A stretch of 64,000 bases of DNA. It comes from Ensifer sp. BR816 (GTDB lineage: Bacteria > Pseudomonadota > Alphaproteobacteria > Rhizobiales > Rhizobiaceae). The notes beneath the pieces are model-generated. The model saw nothing but the letters and a program-made list of their open reading frames with translations. It was not told the DNA's origin and did not search any database. The position numbers and the translations under genes were made by a program. The stretch lies in NCBI RefSeq assembly GCF_000378985.1, contig NZ_KB905370.1, positions 3,865,342-3,929,341 of the forward strand, read 5' to 3'. Shown piece by piece: positions 9,119 to 17,957 of the stretch (position 1 is its first letter; every line of letters begins with the position of its first letter).

Positions 9119-10045
9119 ATGCCTCACCCGATCGACTTGAAGACCCTGAGGGCCTTTGTTGCGGTGGCTCGCGAAGGAAATGTCACGCGGGCTTCCGAGC
9201 AACTGCACCTCACCCAGCCCGCTCTCAGCCAGCACCTGAAACGTCTTGCCTCCGATACAGGCGTCACCCTGTTCCGGCGAACGTCCAAGGGATTGGAACT
9301 GACCCATGAGGGCGCGTTGCTGGCCGCGAAGGCCGAACAGGTGTTCGCCGCTCTCCAAGATTTCGGGCAGACGGCCCGACATTTAGGCGCGCAGGTGCGC
9401 GGCAAGCTCCGGATCGGCACGATCATCGATCCGGAGTTCACCAGGCTTGGCGGTTTTCTGAAGGCGCTCGTTGACAGCGGACCGGGGATCGAAACGGAGC
9501 TTCGCCATGGCATGAGCGGCGATGTGCCGGAAGGGCTCCGGCGAAACGAACTGGATGTCGGTTTTTTTCTTGGCGATATCAAAGACTTCGATCCAGTGGC
9601 GAGCGTCGTTGCGGACGGAAGCGACAGCCTTTTTCACGTTCGGGAATTGGCCCGACTGACCTACCGCGTTGTCGCGCCTCCATCGCTCGCGGCTTTTGTA
9701 CGTGGACAGGACTGGGTTGCCCTTGCGGCCCTGCCGTGGATCGGCACGCCGCACGCGTCCGTCCACAATCGCCTTTTGAACGAGGTGTTTGGAAAGCTAG
9801 GGGTCCGCCAAAACATCGTCGCATCCGTCGATCAGGAGCCATCCATGCTTGCAATGGTCCGGACGGGTCTTGGGCTAAGCCTCTGCCGGGAATCCATTGC
9901 ACTACATGAGCAGCAAGCACACGGACTGGTAATTGCCGACCGCGTTGCAATCGAAACGGCTTTGAGTTTCGTGTGCTTGAGTGCGCGCATCGACGATCCG
10001 GCAATCAAGATTGCATTTGATGCTGTCAATCGCGTGTGGAACTGA
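9119..10045 (+). CDS. LysR-family transcriptional regulator, divergent from the DddD-like operon
   Basis: This is a 308-residue LysR regulator. The winged helix-turn-helix lies at about residues 5-63 (LKTLRAFVAVAREGNVTRAS, LTQPALSQHLKRL), followed by an effector-binding domain. The ATG at 9119 follows GGGA weakly; an in-frame TTG at 9062 is less likely. It is transcribed away from the GMC dehydrogenase gene, with 154 bases between, the usual layout for a LysR activator of the adjacent operon. Known ddd clusters often carry a LysR regulator. The inducer is not visible from sequence. Confidence 0.87.
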   Translation: MPHPIDLKTLRAFVAVAREGNVTRASEQLHLTQPALSQHLKRLASDTGVTLFRRTSKGLELTHEGALLAAKAEQVFAALQDFGQTARHLGAQVRGKLRIGTIIDPEFTRLGGFLKALVDSGPGIETELRHGMSGDVPEGLRRNELDVGFFLGDIKDFDPVASVVADGSDSLFHVRELARLTYRVVAPPSLAAFVRGQDWVALAALPWIGTPHASVHNRLLNEVFGKLGVRQNIVASVDQEPSMLAMVRTGLGLSLCRESIALHEQQAHGLVIADRVAIETALSFVCLSARIDDPAIKIAFDAVNRVWN

Positions 10046-10521
10046 GGTTGAGCTCGGCGCGGGCGACGGGCAATCACCGGGCCGGCCGAGCGCAAGGCCG
10101 CGGCCACGAACGTCTTTGAATATCCCACTCCCGAACCGTCGGACAACATCCCCGATTCGAGCAAGTTGTTCGAGGCGACGCACAAGCTTTCGACAATCCT
10201 GGTCAGCCCGAACGGCGGTGCTGACGAACGCTGTTGCCGCCCTATCCCCGTCGCTACGAAGCTTCCGTACATGGAAGTTCTATCGGTGATGAAGAAGCTT
10301 CGCCTCCTACAAGCGCGAGTCTGCTCTGATCGCGATCAGCGGTAGCTGCTTTTTTTGCGGCTAAACTTCCGCTGTCCACCCGAAGCGGTGGTTCGCCTCG
10401 GGTACAAAGCGTTAGACGGTTACCGTTAAGCTCAGGACCGTTTTTCAGCCCGTTTCGGCGCATCTATGCTAAGCTTCGCTGCGCGAATGGGAAAATATCA
10501 CAGAAATGCGCAAAACTTGCG

Positions 10522-10550
10522 TTGAACTGTGACATTCGCCATGCTAGACA
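10522..10550 (+). promoter_or_regulatory. Candidate sigma-70-type promoter of the paaABCDE operon
   Basis: TTGAAC and TAGACA are separated by exactly 17 bases and lie 65-93 bases before the paaA start. The match to the consensus is only partial. The TetR-type dyad begins 3 bases after the -10 box, so a bound repressor would cover the start of transcription. Confidence 0.45.
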
Positions 10551-10552
10551 AA

Positions 10553-10570
10553 TGACCGATCGGTCGGTCA
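10553..10570. promoter_or_regulatory. TetR-type operator upstream of paaA
   Basis: TGACCGATCGGTCGGTCA is an imperfect dyad with half-sites TGACCGA and TCGGTCA. Eighteen bases starting at 10555 match 15 of 18 bases of the dyad at 20593-20610 in the paaG promoter region. A TetR gene lies within the same cluster at 17261-17857, so this is probably its binding site. Confidence 0.7.
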
Positions 10571-10614
10571 ATAAATTCGCACCGTCGACCGGGCGATGAT
10601 GCAGGAGGCGAGCC

Positions 10615-11619
10615 ATGTACGCACAGATGGTCAAGACCGATGGCACCCGCGTCAAATCGCTCGACGACATGGAACCCGAGGAGCGCGCCTTCCAGCAGCG
10701 CATCGAAGCCGGGCAGAAGATCGAGCCGAAGGAATGGATGCCGGAGGCTTACCGCAAGACATTGGTGCGGCAGATCAGCCAACACGCCCATTCGGAGATC
10801 GTCGGGCAACTGCCGGAAGGCAACTGGATCACCCGCGCGCCGACGCTGGAGCGCAAGGCGATCCTGCTCGCCAAGGTCCAGGACGAAGCCGGCCACGGCC
10901 TCTATCTCTATTGCGCCGCCGAGACGCTCGGCATCAGCCGCGACGAGATGTATGAGCAGCTGCACAGCGGCAAGGCGAAATATTCCTCGATCTTCAACTA
11001 CCCGACGCTCTCCTGGGCGGATATCGGCGCTATCGGCTGGCTCGTCGACGGCGCCGCGATCATGAACCAGGTGCCGCTGCAGCGGTGCTCCTATGGGCCC
11101 TACGCGCGCGCCATGGTGAGGATCTGCAAGGAGGAAAGCTTCCATCAGCGCCAGGGCTTCGACATCCTCGCCAAGATGGTGAAGGGCACGCCGGCGCAGA
11201 AGGCCATGGTCCAGGATGCGCTTGATCGCTGGTGGTGGCCGTCGCTGATGATGTTCGGCCCTTCGGACGATGCTTCGGTTCACTCCGCACAATCGATGGC
11301 CTGGAAGATCAAACAGAACTCGAATGATGAACTGCGCCAGAAGTTCGTCGACCAGACCGTGCCGCAGGCCGACTATCTCGGCCTGACGGTGCCCGACCCG
11401 GAACTCAAGTGGAACGAGACGAAGGGCGGCTACGATTTCGGCGAGCCGGACTGGAAGGAGTTCTTCGAGGTGATCGCCGGCAACGGCCTCTGCAATGCCG
11501 AGCGGCTCGGTGCGCGCCGGAAAGCCTGGGACGACGGAGCCTGGTTCCGGGAGGGACTGCTCGCCCATGCGGCCAAGGCGGAAGCTCGCCGAACCACGGC
11601 ACCGGCGGCGGCAGAATAG
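10615..11619 (+). CDS. paaA: Phenylacetyl-CoA 1,2-epoxidase, catalytic subunit A
   Basis: PaaA is the diiron oxygenase subunit that inserts oxygen into phenylacetyl-CoA to give the ring 1,2-epoxide. The 334 residues are full length. Metal-ligand motifs are visible as [13 protein letters not shown] (around residue 95) and [15 protein letters not shown] (around residue 170). GGAGG stands 6-10 bases before the ATG. It is the first gene of a seven-gene rightward run, with a promoter and TetR-type dyad just upstream. Confidence 0.95.
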   Translation: MYAQMVKTDGTRVKSLDDMEPEERAFQQRIEAGQKIEPKEWMPEAYRKTLVRQISQHAHSEIVGQLPEGNWITRAPTLERKAILLAKVQDEAGHGLYLYCAAETLGISRDEMYEQLHSGKAKYSSIFNYPTLSWADIGAIGWLVDGAAIMNQVPLQRCSYGPYARAMVRICKEESFHQRQGFDILAKMVKGTPAQKAMVQDALDRWWWPSLMMFGPSDDASVHSAQSMAWKIKQNSNDELRQKFVDQTVPQADYLGLTVPDPELKWNETKGGYDFGEPDWKEFFEVIAGNGLCNAERLGARRKAWDDGAWFREGLLAHAAKAEARRTTAPAAAE

Positions 11620-11647
11620 AGCAAGGCGTCAAACAGGAGGAGTGCCC

Positions 11648-11932
11648 ATGTCGAGTGAGTGGCCGCTTTGGGAAGTCTTCATTCGAGGCCAGCACGGCCT
11701 GAACCACCGCCACGTGGGCAGCCTGCACGCGCCCGATGCGGAAATGGCGATCCACAATGCCCGCGACGTCTATACCCGCCGCAACGAGGGCGTCAGCATC
11801 TGGGTGGTGCGATCGACCGACATCACCGCAAGCACGCCTTCCGAGAAGGGCCCGCTGTTCGATCCCGCCAATTCCAAGGTCTACCGCCATCCAACGTTCT
11901 TCGACGTTCCGGACGAAGTGGGGCACATGTGA
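11648..11932 (+). CDS. paaB: Phenylacetyl-CoA epoxidase subunit B
   Basis: This 94-residue small subunit is needed for epoxidase activity but has no catalytic metal. The start WPLWEVFIRGQHGLNHRHVG and the segment RRNEGVSIWVVRSTDI are characteristic of the family. GGAGG (AAACAGGAGGAGTGCCC) fixes the start at 11648 rather than a longer upstream frame. The stop overlaps the next start (TGATG), suggesting translational coupling with paaC. Confidence 0.94.
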   Translation: MSSEWPLWEVFIRGQHGLNHRHVGSLHAPDAEMAIHNARDVYTRRNEGVSIWVVRSTDITASTPSEKGPLFDPANSKVYRHPTFFDVPDEVGHM

Positions 11933-12711
11933 TGAGCGTGACGCCCACCCCCTCCGGCGACGGGACCGTGCTTTTCGAATTCCTGCAGCGCATGGGCGAC
12001 AATGCCCTGATCCTCGGCCATCGGCTGTCGGAATGGTGCGGCCACGCGCCGGCGCTGGAGGAAGACATTGCGCTTGCCAACACTGCCCTCGACCTGATCG
12101 GCCAGACGCAGTTGTGGCTTGGCCTCGCCGGCGAGGTGGAAGGCAAGGGCCGCACCGCCGATAACCTTGCCTACCTGCGCGACGCGACAGAGTTTCGCAA
12201 CGTGCTGCTCGTCGAGCGCCCGAACGGCGATTTCGGGAAAACGCTGATGCGGCAATTCCTGTTCGATGCCTGGCATCTAGTGATCCTGCAGGCACTGCGC
12301 TCGGCCGCCGACAAGCGCATTGCCGATATCGCCGAAAAGGCCGCCAAGGAAGTCGCCTATCACCTCGACCGCAGCCGCGACCTGATCGTCCGGCTCGGCG
12401 ATGGCACGGCGGAAAGCCACCGTCGCATGCAGGAAGCGCTCGACGAGCTCTGGCCCTATACCGGCGAACTTTTCATCGGCGACACAGGTGATGCGGAACT
12501 CGCTGCGGCTGGCATTATCCCCGCGCCGGAGAGCCTGAAAGGGGCGTGGGACGACGTGGTCGGCGAAACCTTGGCCGAGGCGACATTGAAGAAGCCGGCC
12601 GACGGTTACATGCACAAGGGCGGCAAGCGTGGCGTCCATACCGAGCATATGGGCTTCATCCTTGCCGAAATGCAGTTCCTCCAGCGCGCCTATCCGTGCG
12701 CCACCTGGTAA
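11932..12711 (+). CDS. paaC: Phenylacetyl-CoA epoxidase structural subunit C
   Basis: PaaC is a 259-residue ferritin-like partner of PaaA in the epoxidase heterocomplex. It is recognisable by the start region (FLQRMGDNALILGHRLSEWC), LALANTALDLIGQTQ-like sequence near residue 45, and the C-terminal GGKRGVHTEHMGFILAEMQF. PaaC generally lacks a working diiron site. The ATG overlaps the paaB stop by one base. The next gene starts 16 bases after the stop. Confidence 0.94.
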   Translation: MSVTPTPSGDGTVLFEFLQRMGDNALILGHRLSEWCGHAPALEEDIALANTALDLIGQTQLWLGLAGEVEGKGRTADNLAYLRDATEFRNVLLVERPNGDFGKTLMRQFLFDAWHLVILQALRSAADKRIADIAEKAAKEVAYHLDRSRDLIVRLGDGTAESHRRMQEALDELWPYTGELFIGDTGDAELAAAGIIPAPESLKGAWDDVVGETLAEATLKKPADGYMHKGGKRGVHTEHMGFILAEMQFLQRAYPCATW

Positions 12712-12727
12712 CGGAAGGAGGCCGGCC

Positions 12728-13252
12728 ATGGCGACCGCGACGCTGCCCTCCACCGCCGAAATCTGGCACTGGCTCGACGAGGTGCCGGATCCCGAAATCC
12801 CGGTGATCTCGGTCGTCGATCTCGGCATTATCCGCGCGGTCCGGTGGGAGGGCGAGACATTGGTCGTCACCGTGACACCGACGTATTCGGGCTGTCCCGC
12901 GACGGCGGTGATCAACCTCGACATCGAGCAAACGCTGCGGGAAAAGGGCGTCGCTAAGCTCAGGTTCGAGCGGCGGCTTTCGCCCGCCTGGACGACCGAC
13001 TGGATCAGCGCCGAAGGCCGCGAAAAATTGCGACGCTACGGCATTGCGCCACCCGTGGACGGCGCCGCCAGTGATGCCATGCTGCGCCAGCGCAGCGCGC
13101 GGCTCTCGGGTCGCTCCGATCCGATCATCGCCTGCCCGCAATGCGGATCGACGAAGACCGAGAAGATCAGCCAGTTCGGTTCGACGCCGTGCAAGGCAAG
13201 CTACCGTTGCACCGACTGTCTCGAACCATTCGACTACTTCAAGTGCATCTGA
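12728..13252 (+). CDS. paaD: Phenylacetyl-CoA epoxidase-associated protein D (DUF59/MIP18 family)
   Basis: The 174-residue protein has an N-terminal DUF59 domain (DPEIPVISVVDLGIIRAV) of the kind linked to iron-sulfur or metal-centre assembly. A C-terminal zinc-ribbon-like part contains the pairs CPQCGS and CTDC and a final Cys three residues from the end. It is required for the epoxidase in vivo in known systems. The start at 12728 has GGAAGGAGG upstream; a longer frame from 12629 would overlap paaC and has no site. Confidence 0.92.
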   Translation: MATATLPSTAEIWHWLDEVPDPEIPVISVVDLGIIRAVRWEGETLVVTVTPTYSGCPATAVINLDIEQTLREKGVAKLRFERRLSPAWTTDWISAEGREKLRRYGIAPPVDGAASDAMLRQRSARLSGRSDPIIACPQCGSTKTEKISQFGSTPCKASYRCTDCLEPFDYFKCI

Positions 13253-13277
13253 CCTTTTGCCCAGTGAGATCCGCAAG

Positions 13278-14354
13278 ATGGCCCGATTCCATTCCCTGCA
13301 GGTAACCGAAATCCGTCAGGATACGCGCGATGCCGTGGTCGTGACGCTCACCCCGCAGGAGCAGGACCGCGGCATCTTCGATTTCACGCAGGGCCAATAC
13401 CTGACATTCCGCCGCAGCTTCGATGGCGAGGAATTGCGCCGCTCCTATTCGATCTGCTCCGGGCGGCACGAAGGCACGTTGCGCGTCGGCATCAAACGGG
13501 TCGAGGGGGGCTGTTTCTCGACCTGGGCGAACGAGGAGCTGCGCGTCGGCGACACCATGGAGGCCATGCCGCCGATGGGTGCGTTCTTCACCCCGATCGA
13601 GCCGGAGGCGGCGAAGAACTATCTGGCCTTTGCCGGCGGCAGCGGTGTCACGCCCATCCTGTCGATCATCAAGACGACGCTCGCCAGCGAGCCGCGCTCT
13701 CACTTCACCCTCGTTTATGCCAATCGCCAGATCGGCTCGATCATGTTCCGCGAAGAGTTGGACGACCTGAAGAACATCTATCTCGGCCGGCTCGCCATCC
13801 TGCATGTGCTGGAGAGCGAATCCCAGGATATCGACCTCTTCGCGGGACGCGTCGACGCGGAGAAATGCACGGCTCTCTTCAAGCACTGGATCGATATCGA
13901 GGCGGCCGACATGGCCTTCATCTGCGGTCCGGAACCGATGATGCTGGCTGTCGCCGCGGCACTGCGCGGGCATGGGATGCGTGACGAGCAGATCAAGTTC
14001 GAGCTCTTCGCCTCCTCGCAACCGGGCCGTGCTCGCCGAAAGGCCGAAAGCGTTGCTGCGGCGGAGCGCGGCATCGCCTGCGAGGCGACCGTCACGCTCG
14101 ACGGCGCCACGCGCGTTTTCAGCATGCCGAAACAGGGACAGTCGCTTCTGGAAGCGGCACTCGAGAACAGAATGGACGCGCCCTATGCCTGCAAGGCCGG
14201 CGTCTGCTCGACCTGCCGCGCGAAGGTGCTCGAGGGAGAAGCCGAGATGGAAGTCAACCACGCGCTCGAGGACTACGAGGTCCGCCAGGGCTATGTCCTC
14301 ACCTGCCAAAGCTATCCGCTGAGCGACCGAATCGTCGTCAGCTACGATCAGTGA
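13278..14354 (+). CDS. paaE: Phenylacetyl-CoA epoxidase reductase subunit E
   Basis: PaaE passes electrons from NADPH through FAD and a [2Fe-2S] centre to PaaA. In the 358 residues the order is FAD domain (RRSYSICSG near residue 57), NAD(P) domain (FAGGSGVTPILSIIKTTL) and C-terminal plant-type ferredoxin domain. The cluster ligands are visible as CKAGVCSTC plus a distal LTC. The start at 13278 follows the paaD stop by 25 bases. The domain order is complete and no residue appears missing. Confidence 0.94.
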   Translation: MARFHSLQVTEIRQDTRDAVVVTLTPQEQDRGIFDFTQGQYLTFRRSFDGEELRRSYSICSGRHEGTLRVGIKRVEGGCFSTWANEELRVGDTMEAMPPMGAFFTPIEPEAAKNYLAFAGGSGVTPILSIIKTTLASEPRSHFTLVYANRQIGSIMFREELDDLKNIYLGRLAILHVLESESQDIDLFAGRVDAEKCTALFKHWIDIEAADMAFICGPEPMMLAVAAALRGHGMRDEQIKFELFASSQPGRARRKAESVAAAERGIACEATVTLDGATRVFSMPKQGQSLLEAALENRMDAPYACKAGVCSTCRAKVLEGEAEMEVNHALEDYEVRQGYVLTCQSYPLSDRIVVSYDQ

Positions 14355-14382
14355 CACGCGCCAAGGCGGAGGGAGGATGCCG

Positions 14383-15138
14383 ATGTCTGAAACGATGTCC
14401 ATCGAGGAATACCTCCGGCAAGGCGGCGTGCTGACGTCGCCCGACAATGCGCCGCCGCGCTACCGCGGCGAAGTGCTGCGCCTGATGGCAAGCTTCGTCG
14501 ATAGCGAACTTGCCGGGGCCGCCGGTTTTGCCGACATCATCAACGATGCTCCCGGCATCAAGGAGCGCATTGCAACCGCCCGGATCGTGCTGGAGAAGAC
14601 CGACCATGCCGGCCGCGTGCTCGACGTCATGGGGACTTTCGGCGCCGATGTCGAGCGCTATGCCGTACACCACGCCTGGAATGCGCGGCTCGCCCGTGAC
14701 GCCGACATCGGCGCGGCGCGCCAGGGCGGCGACATGCGCCTGTCCGTCTTCCACTATCCGCTCCAGGGCTGGGTGGATGCGGTCGTCCTGAACGTACTGA
14801 TGGGAATGGCGACCGTGATCCAGTTGCGCGAACTGACACATGTCTCCTACCAGCCGCTCGCCGAAATCTTCCGCGAGATCCTGCCGCGCGAAGCGCATCA
14901 CACTGCACTCGGTGTCGAGGCGTTGGAGCGCATTGTCGGGGACGAAGGATCACGCCGCGCCGCCTTGGAGTCCGTTGGCTACTGGCGCCCGCGCGTCGCG
15001 GCGAGTTTCGGCCTTGCAGGCTCCGCCCGCTACGAGATGCTCAAGCGCTTGGGGCTTCGCCATAGGCCGAATGAAGCCTTGCTTTCCGAATGGCAGACCA
15101 CCCTCGACGGGCAGCTTGCCGCATTGAACCTGAACTGA
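14383..15138 (+). CDS. Extra PaaA/PaaC-family (phenylacetate epoxidase-like, ferritin-fold) protein
   Basis: The 251-residue protein belongs by eye to the same ferritin-like family as PaaA and PaaC, but it is neither, since both are already present upstream. Possible metal ligands include RIVLEKTDHAGRVL (about residue 65) and the ExxH motif of REAHHTALGVEAL (about residue 165), aligned with the PaaA motifs. The start at 14383 is favoured over 14377 because GGAGGGAGG directly abuts the earlier ATG. It lies 28 bases after paaE and 18 before paaZ, so it is very likely co-transcribed. Its role is unknown: a second oxygenase, a chaperone or a regulator of the complex. Confidence 0.8.
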   Translation: MSETMSIEEYLRQGGVLTSPDNAPPRYRGEVLRLMASFVDSELAGAAGFADIINDAPGIKERIATARIVLEKTDHAGRVLDVMGTFGADVERYAVHHAWNARLARDADIGAARQGGDMRLSVFHYPLQGWVDAVVLNVLMGMATVIQLRELTHVSYQPLAEIFREILPREAHHTALGVEALERIVGDEGSRRAALESVGYWRPRVAASFGLAGSARYEMLKRLGLRHRPNEALLSEWQTTLDGQLAALNLN

Positions 15139-15156
15139 CCGCGAAGGAAAAAGAAA

Positions 15157-17214
15157 ATGGATGCTCCGGCAAACCGGCCCCGCAAGCTCGAAAGCCATGT
15201 CTACGGATCCTGGGTTCCGGGCAGCGGGGAAGGTGCGACGCTGCTCGACGCGTCGACCGGTGCCCCCGTGGCGCTGATCGATTCGACCGGCATCGACTTT
15301 TCCGCGGCGCTTGCCTACGGCCGCGAAAAGGCGGGGCCGGCCCTGCGGCGCATGTCCTTCCACGAACGCGCCGCGCTGCTGAAAGCACTTGCTCAGGCGC
15401 TGATGGACCGGAAGGAAGAGTTCTATGCGCTCTCGTCGGCGACCGGCGCGACCCGGACCGACAGCTGGATCGACATCGAGGGCGGCATCGGCACCCTGTT
15501 CGCCTATTCGTCCAAGGGCCGCCGCGAGCTGCCGAATACTCGGGTCCTCGTCGAGGGTGACGTCGAGCCCCTCTCGCGCGACGGCACGTTCTCGGCCCGC
15601 CACATCCTGTCGCCGCTCGAAGGCGTTGCCGTCCACATCAACGCCTTCAACTTTCCTGTCTGGGGCATGCTGGAAAAGCTCGCGCCGACATTGCTCGCGG
15701 GCATGCCGGCGATCGTCAAGCCGGCGAGCCAGACCGCCTATCTCACCGAGCTCGTCGTCCGTCGCATGCTGGAAACCGGGCTTCTGCCCGAAGGCGCGGT
15801 GCAACTGGTCTGCGGGTCGATCGGCGACCTCCTCGATCACGTCGATGGACAGGACGTGGTGACGTTCACCGGTTCGGCCTCGACCGGCCGCAAGCTGTGG
15901 ACCCACCCGGCGATCGTCGAGAATTCGATACGCTTCACGATGGAGGCGGACAGTCTCAATGCCTCGCTGCTCGGCCGCGATGCGGCGCCCGGCACGGAGG
16001 AGTTCGAGCTTTTCGTCAAGGAGGTGGCGCGCGAGATGACGGCCAAGGCGGGCCAGAAGTGCACGGCCATCCGTCGCGTCCTGGCGCCACGCGCCTATTG
16101 CGACGCGGTCGTCGCCGCGCTCGGCGAGCGGCTTGCCAAGACCGCGCTCGGCAACGCCGCTGACGAGAATGTCCGCATGGGACCCCTGGCGAGCCTCGGC
16201 CAGCGCGAGGAGGTCCGCGCCCGCATTCGCGACCTGGCGGCGGACGCCGAAGTCGTCGCCGGCGACCCCGACAATCCGCGGCTCGTCTCCGGCGATGCGC
16301 GGGTCGGCGCCTTCCTCAACCCCGTCCTGCTCTATTGCGATGCGCCGCTCAAGGCGAAAGCCGTTCATGACGTCGAGGCCTTCGGCCCGGTCAGCACCGT
16401 GATGCCCTATGACACCGCCGAGGAGGCCCTCGAACTTGCAAGGCGGGGCAAGGGCAGCCTCGTCTCGTCGGTGTTCACGAACGACCCGGCCTTTGCCGAG
16501 GCGGTGGTGCTCGGCATGGCGCCGTTCCACGGGCGCGTGCTGATCGGCAACCGCACGACCGCGAAGTCCTCCACCGGCCACGGCTCGCCGCTGCCCGGTC
16601 TGGTCCATGGCGGCCCCGGACGCGCCGGCGGCGGCGAGGAGCTTGGCGGGATTCGCGGCGTGAAGCACTACATGCAGCGTACCGCCGTTCAGGCTTCGCC
16701 GACCATGCTTGCAACGGTAACCGGGCGCTGGGTCGCGGACGCCGAGGTGCGTAGCGACCACGAGCATCCGTTCCGCAAGTCGCTCGCGGAACTCCGCATC
16801 GGCGACCAGCTCATGACAGGCGCGCGCACCGTGACACTCGAGGACATCGAACATTTCGCGCATTTCACCGGTGACACCTTCTACGCGCACATGGACGAAG
16901 AGGCGGCGCGGGCGAACCCGTTCTTCGAGGGTCGCGTCGCCCACGGTTATCTGATCGTCTCGCTCGCGGCCGGGCTCTTCGTGGATCCGGCACCCGGCCC
17001 GGTTCTGGCCAACTACGGCGTCGACAACCTGCGCTTCCTGACGCCGGCCTATCCGGGCGACAGCTTGCAGGTGCAACTCACCTGCAAGGAAATCAACCCA
17101 CGCATCGGCGCCGACTATGGCGAAGTTCGCTGGGATTGCCGGGTGTCCAATCAGAACGGCGCCGTCGTGGCGCAATACGACGTTCTGACGATGGTCGCCA
17201 AGACACGGAGTTGA
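15157..17214 (+). CDS. paaZ: Bifunctional oxepin-CoA hydrolase / 3-oxo-5,6-dehydrosuberyl-CoA semialdehyde dehydrogenase
   Basis: PaaZ opens the oxepin-CoA ring and oxidises the resulting aldehyde. The first ~520 residues are an aldehyde dehydrogenase with the nucleophile Cys in GQKCTAIRRVLAP and the preceding FTMEADSLN segment. The last ~150 residues are a MaoC-type hydratase with HFTGDTFYAHMDE and FFEGRVAHGYLIVS supplying the Asp/His pair. At 685 residues it is full length. GAAGGAAAAAG precedes the ATG. It ends the rightward operon and converges on the TetR gene 46 bases later. Confidence 0.95.
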   Translation: MDAPANRPRKLESHVYGSWVPGSGEGATLLDASTGAPVALIDSTGIDFSAALAYGREKAGPALRRMSFHERAALLKALAQALMDRKEEFYALSSATGATRTDSWIDIEGGIGTLFAYSSKGRRELPNTRVLVEGDVEPLSRDGTFSARHILSPLEGVAVHINAFNFPVWGMLEKLAPTLLAGMPAIVKPASQTAYLTELVVRRMLETGLLPEGAVQLVCGSIGDLLDHVDGQDVVTFTGSASTGRKLWTHPAIVENSIRFTMEADSLNASLLGRDAAPGTEEFELFVKEVAREMTAKAGQKCTAIRRVLAPRAYCDAVVAALGERLAKTALGNAADENVRMGPLASLGQREEVRARIRDLAADAEVVAGDPDNPRLVSGDARVGAFLNPVLLYCDAPLKAKAVHDVEAFGPVSTVMPYDTAEEALELARRGKGSLVSSVFTNDPAFAEAVVLGMAPFHGRVLIGNRTTAKSSTGHGSPLPGLVHGGPGRAGGGEELGGIRGVKHYMQRTAVQASPTMLATVTGRWVADAEVRSDHEHPFRKSLAELRIGDQLMTGARTVTLEDIEHFAHFTGDTFYAHMDEEAARANPFFEGRVAHGYLIVSLAAGLFVDPAPGPVLANYGVDNLRFLTPAYPGDSLQVQLTCKEINPRIGADYGEVRWDCRVSNQNGAVVAQYDVLTMVAKTRS

Positions 17215-17260
17215 GGCGATCGGAACCGGTCCCGACGTCCTCTCGCACACTGCAGAAAGT

Positions 17261-17857
17261 CTAGCGAACCGCCTTCACTCCATTGAGGAGCAATGTCGTG
17301 GCGAGATCGGCATATTCGTCGCGGCTGATCGGGCCGCCCGGCCGGAACCACATATAGACCCAGTTCATCATCCCGAAGAGCGACATGGTGACGGGCATCA
17401 GCAGCGGCTTTTCACCGTTGAGGCTCGGATTGATTTCGCCGATCGTGTTGGCGAAGCGTTTGACGATGCGTCGCTCGATGCTTCTCAGATGCTCCAGCTG
17501 TTCCGCGCTCAGGGCGCTGGTGCCGTTGAGCTGCACCTTGTGCTCGTTGTCGGCGCCGCGATAGTTGTCGAGCACCTGGCGCACCAGAGCCCGCAGACGG
17601 TCCTCGGGGCACAGATCCTGACGATCGACGCTTGCGATCCCCGCGTCCAGCTCTTCGAGATGCGTGCGGATGATATCGAAGATCAGCGCATCCTTGCCGG
17701 GATAGTAGTGATAGAGCAGCGCTTTCGACACATTGCTGCGCGAAGCGATTTGCGCCATCGACGCCTTCTCCATGCCGAGTTCGGCGAAGACCGCAGCCGC
17801 ATTGCTCAAGATGCTGCGTTGCTTTTCCTCAAAATCGACCGCGCGCGTTCGTGCCAT
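17261..17857 (-). CDS. paaR: TetR-family repressor, probable PaaR of the phenylacetate cluster
   Basis: This 198-residue TetR protein has an N-terminal helix-turn-helix (SMAQIASRSNVSKALLYHYY, about residues 33-52) and a ligand-binding C-terminal domain. It lies downstream of paaK on the same strand, separated by 100 bases that contain an inverted repeat. Two near-identical dyads in the cluster at 10553 and 20591 are likely targets. In known paa systems PaaR of this family releases DNA on binding phenylacetyl-CoA; that inducer is inferred here. AGGAT lies upstream of the ATG. Confidence 0.82.
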   Translation of the reverse strand: MARTRAVDFEEKQRSILSNAAAVFAELGMEKASMAQIASRSNVSKALLYHYYPGKDALIFDIIRTHLEELDAGIASVDRQDLCPEDRLRALVRQVLDNYRGADNEHKVQLNGTSALSAEQLEHLRSIERRIVKRFANTIGEINPSLNGEKPLLMPVTMSLFGMMNWVYMWFRPGGPISRDEYADLATTLLLNGVKAVR

Positions 17858-17892
17858 GTTGATCCTGCGTTTTCATGCGCCTCCCCGTGATA

Positions 17893-17914
17893 CGGGAAGC
17901 AATCGTGCTTCCCG
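17893..17914. repeat. Perfect inverted repeat between paaK and the TetR gene
   Basis: CGGGAAGCA and TGCTTCCCG flank a four-base loop (ATCG). The 9-bp GC-rich stem lies between two same-strand genes. No T-run follows on the minus strand, so it is more likely a partial terminator, an RNA-stabilising hairpin or an operator than a strong terminator. Confidence 0.5.
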
Positions 17915-17957
17915 CATCTTGGGACGGAATGTCTAACTTCGTCCCAGCATGCGGGCC

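Larger units (their letters stand above)
10046..10614. other. Intergenic region with possible gene remnant and the paa promoter
   Basis: The left part (about 10055-10300) reads on the plus strand as NVFEYPTPEPSDNIPDSSKL in one frame without a start or family I recognise; it may be a decayed gene end. A 14-base perfect palindrome (CTGATCGCGATCAG, 10327-10340) is followed by seven T at 10351-10357, a weak terminator-like pattern. The right 120 bases carry the paaA promoter and operator listed separately. Confidence 0.5.

Noticed and set aside
10327-10357. Palindrome plus T-run as a strong terminator for the LysR gene
   Set aside because: The stem is separated from the T-run by 10 bases and lies almost 300 bases past the stop; too weak to list as a terminator.
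14950-17250. 766-codon open frame on the minus strand
   Set aside because: It lies entirely opposite paaZ and the PaaA-family gene, both of which have clear motifs. Long antisense frames are common in GC-rich codon-biased genes.
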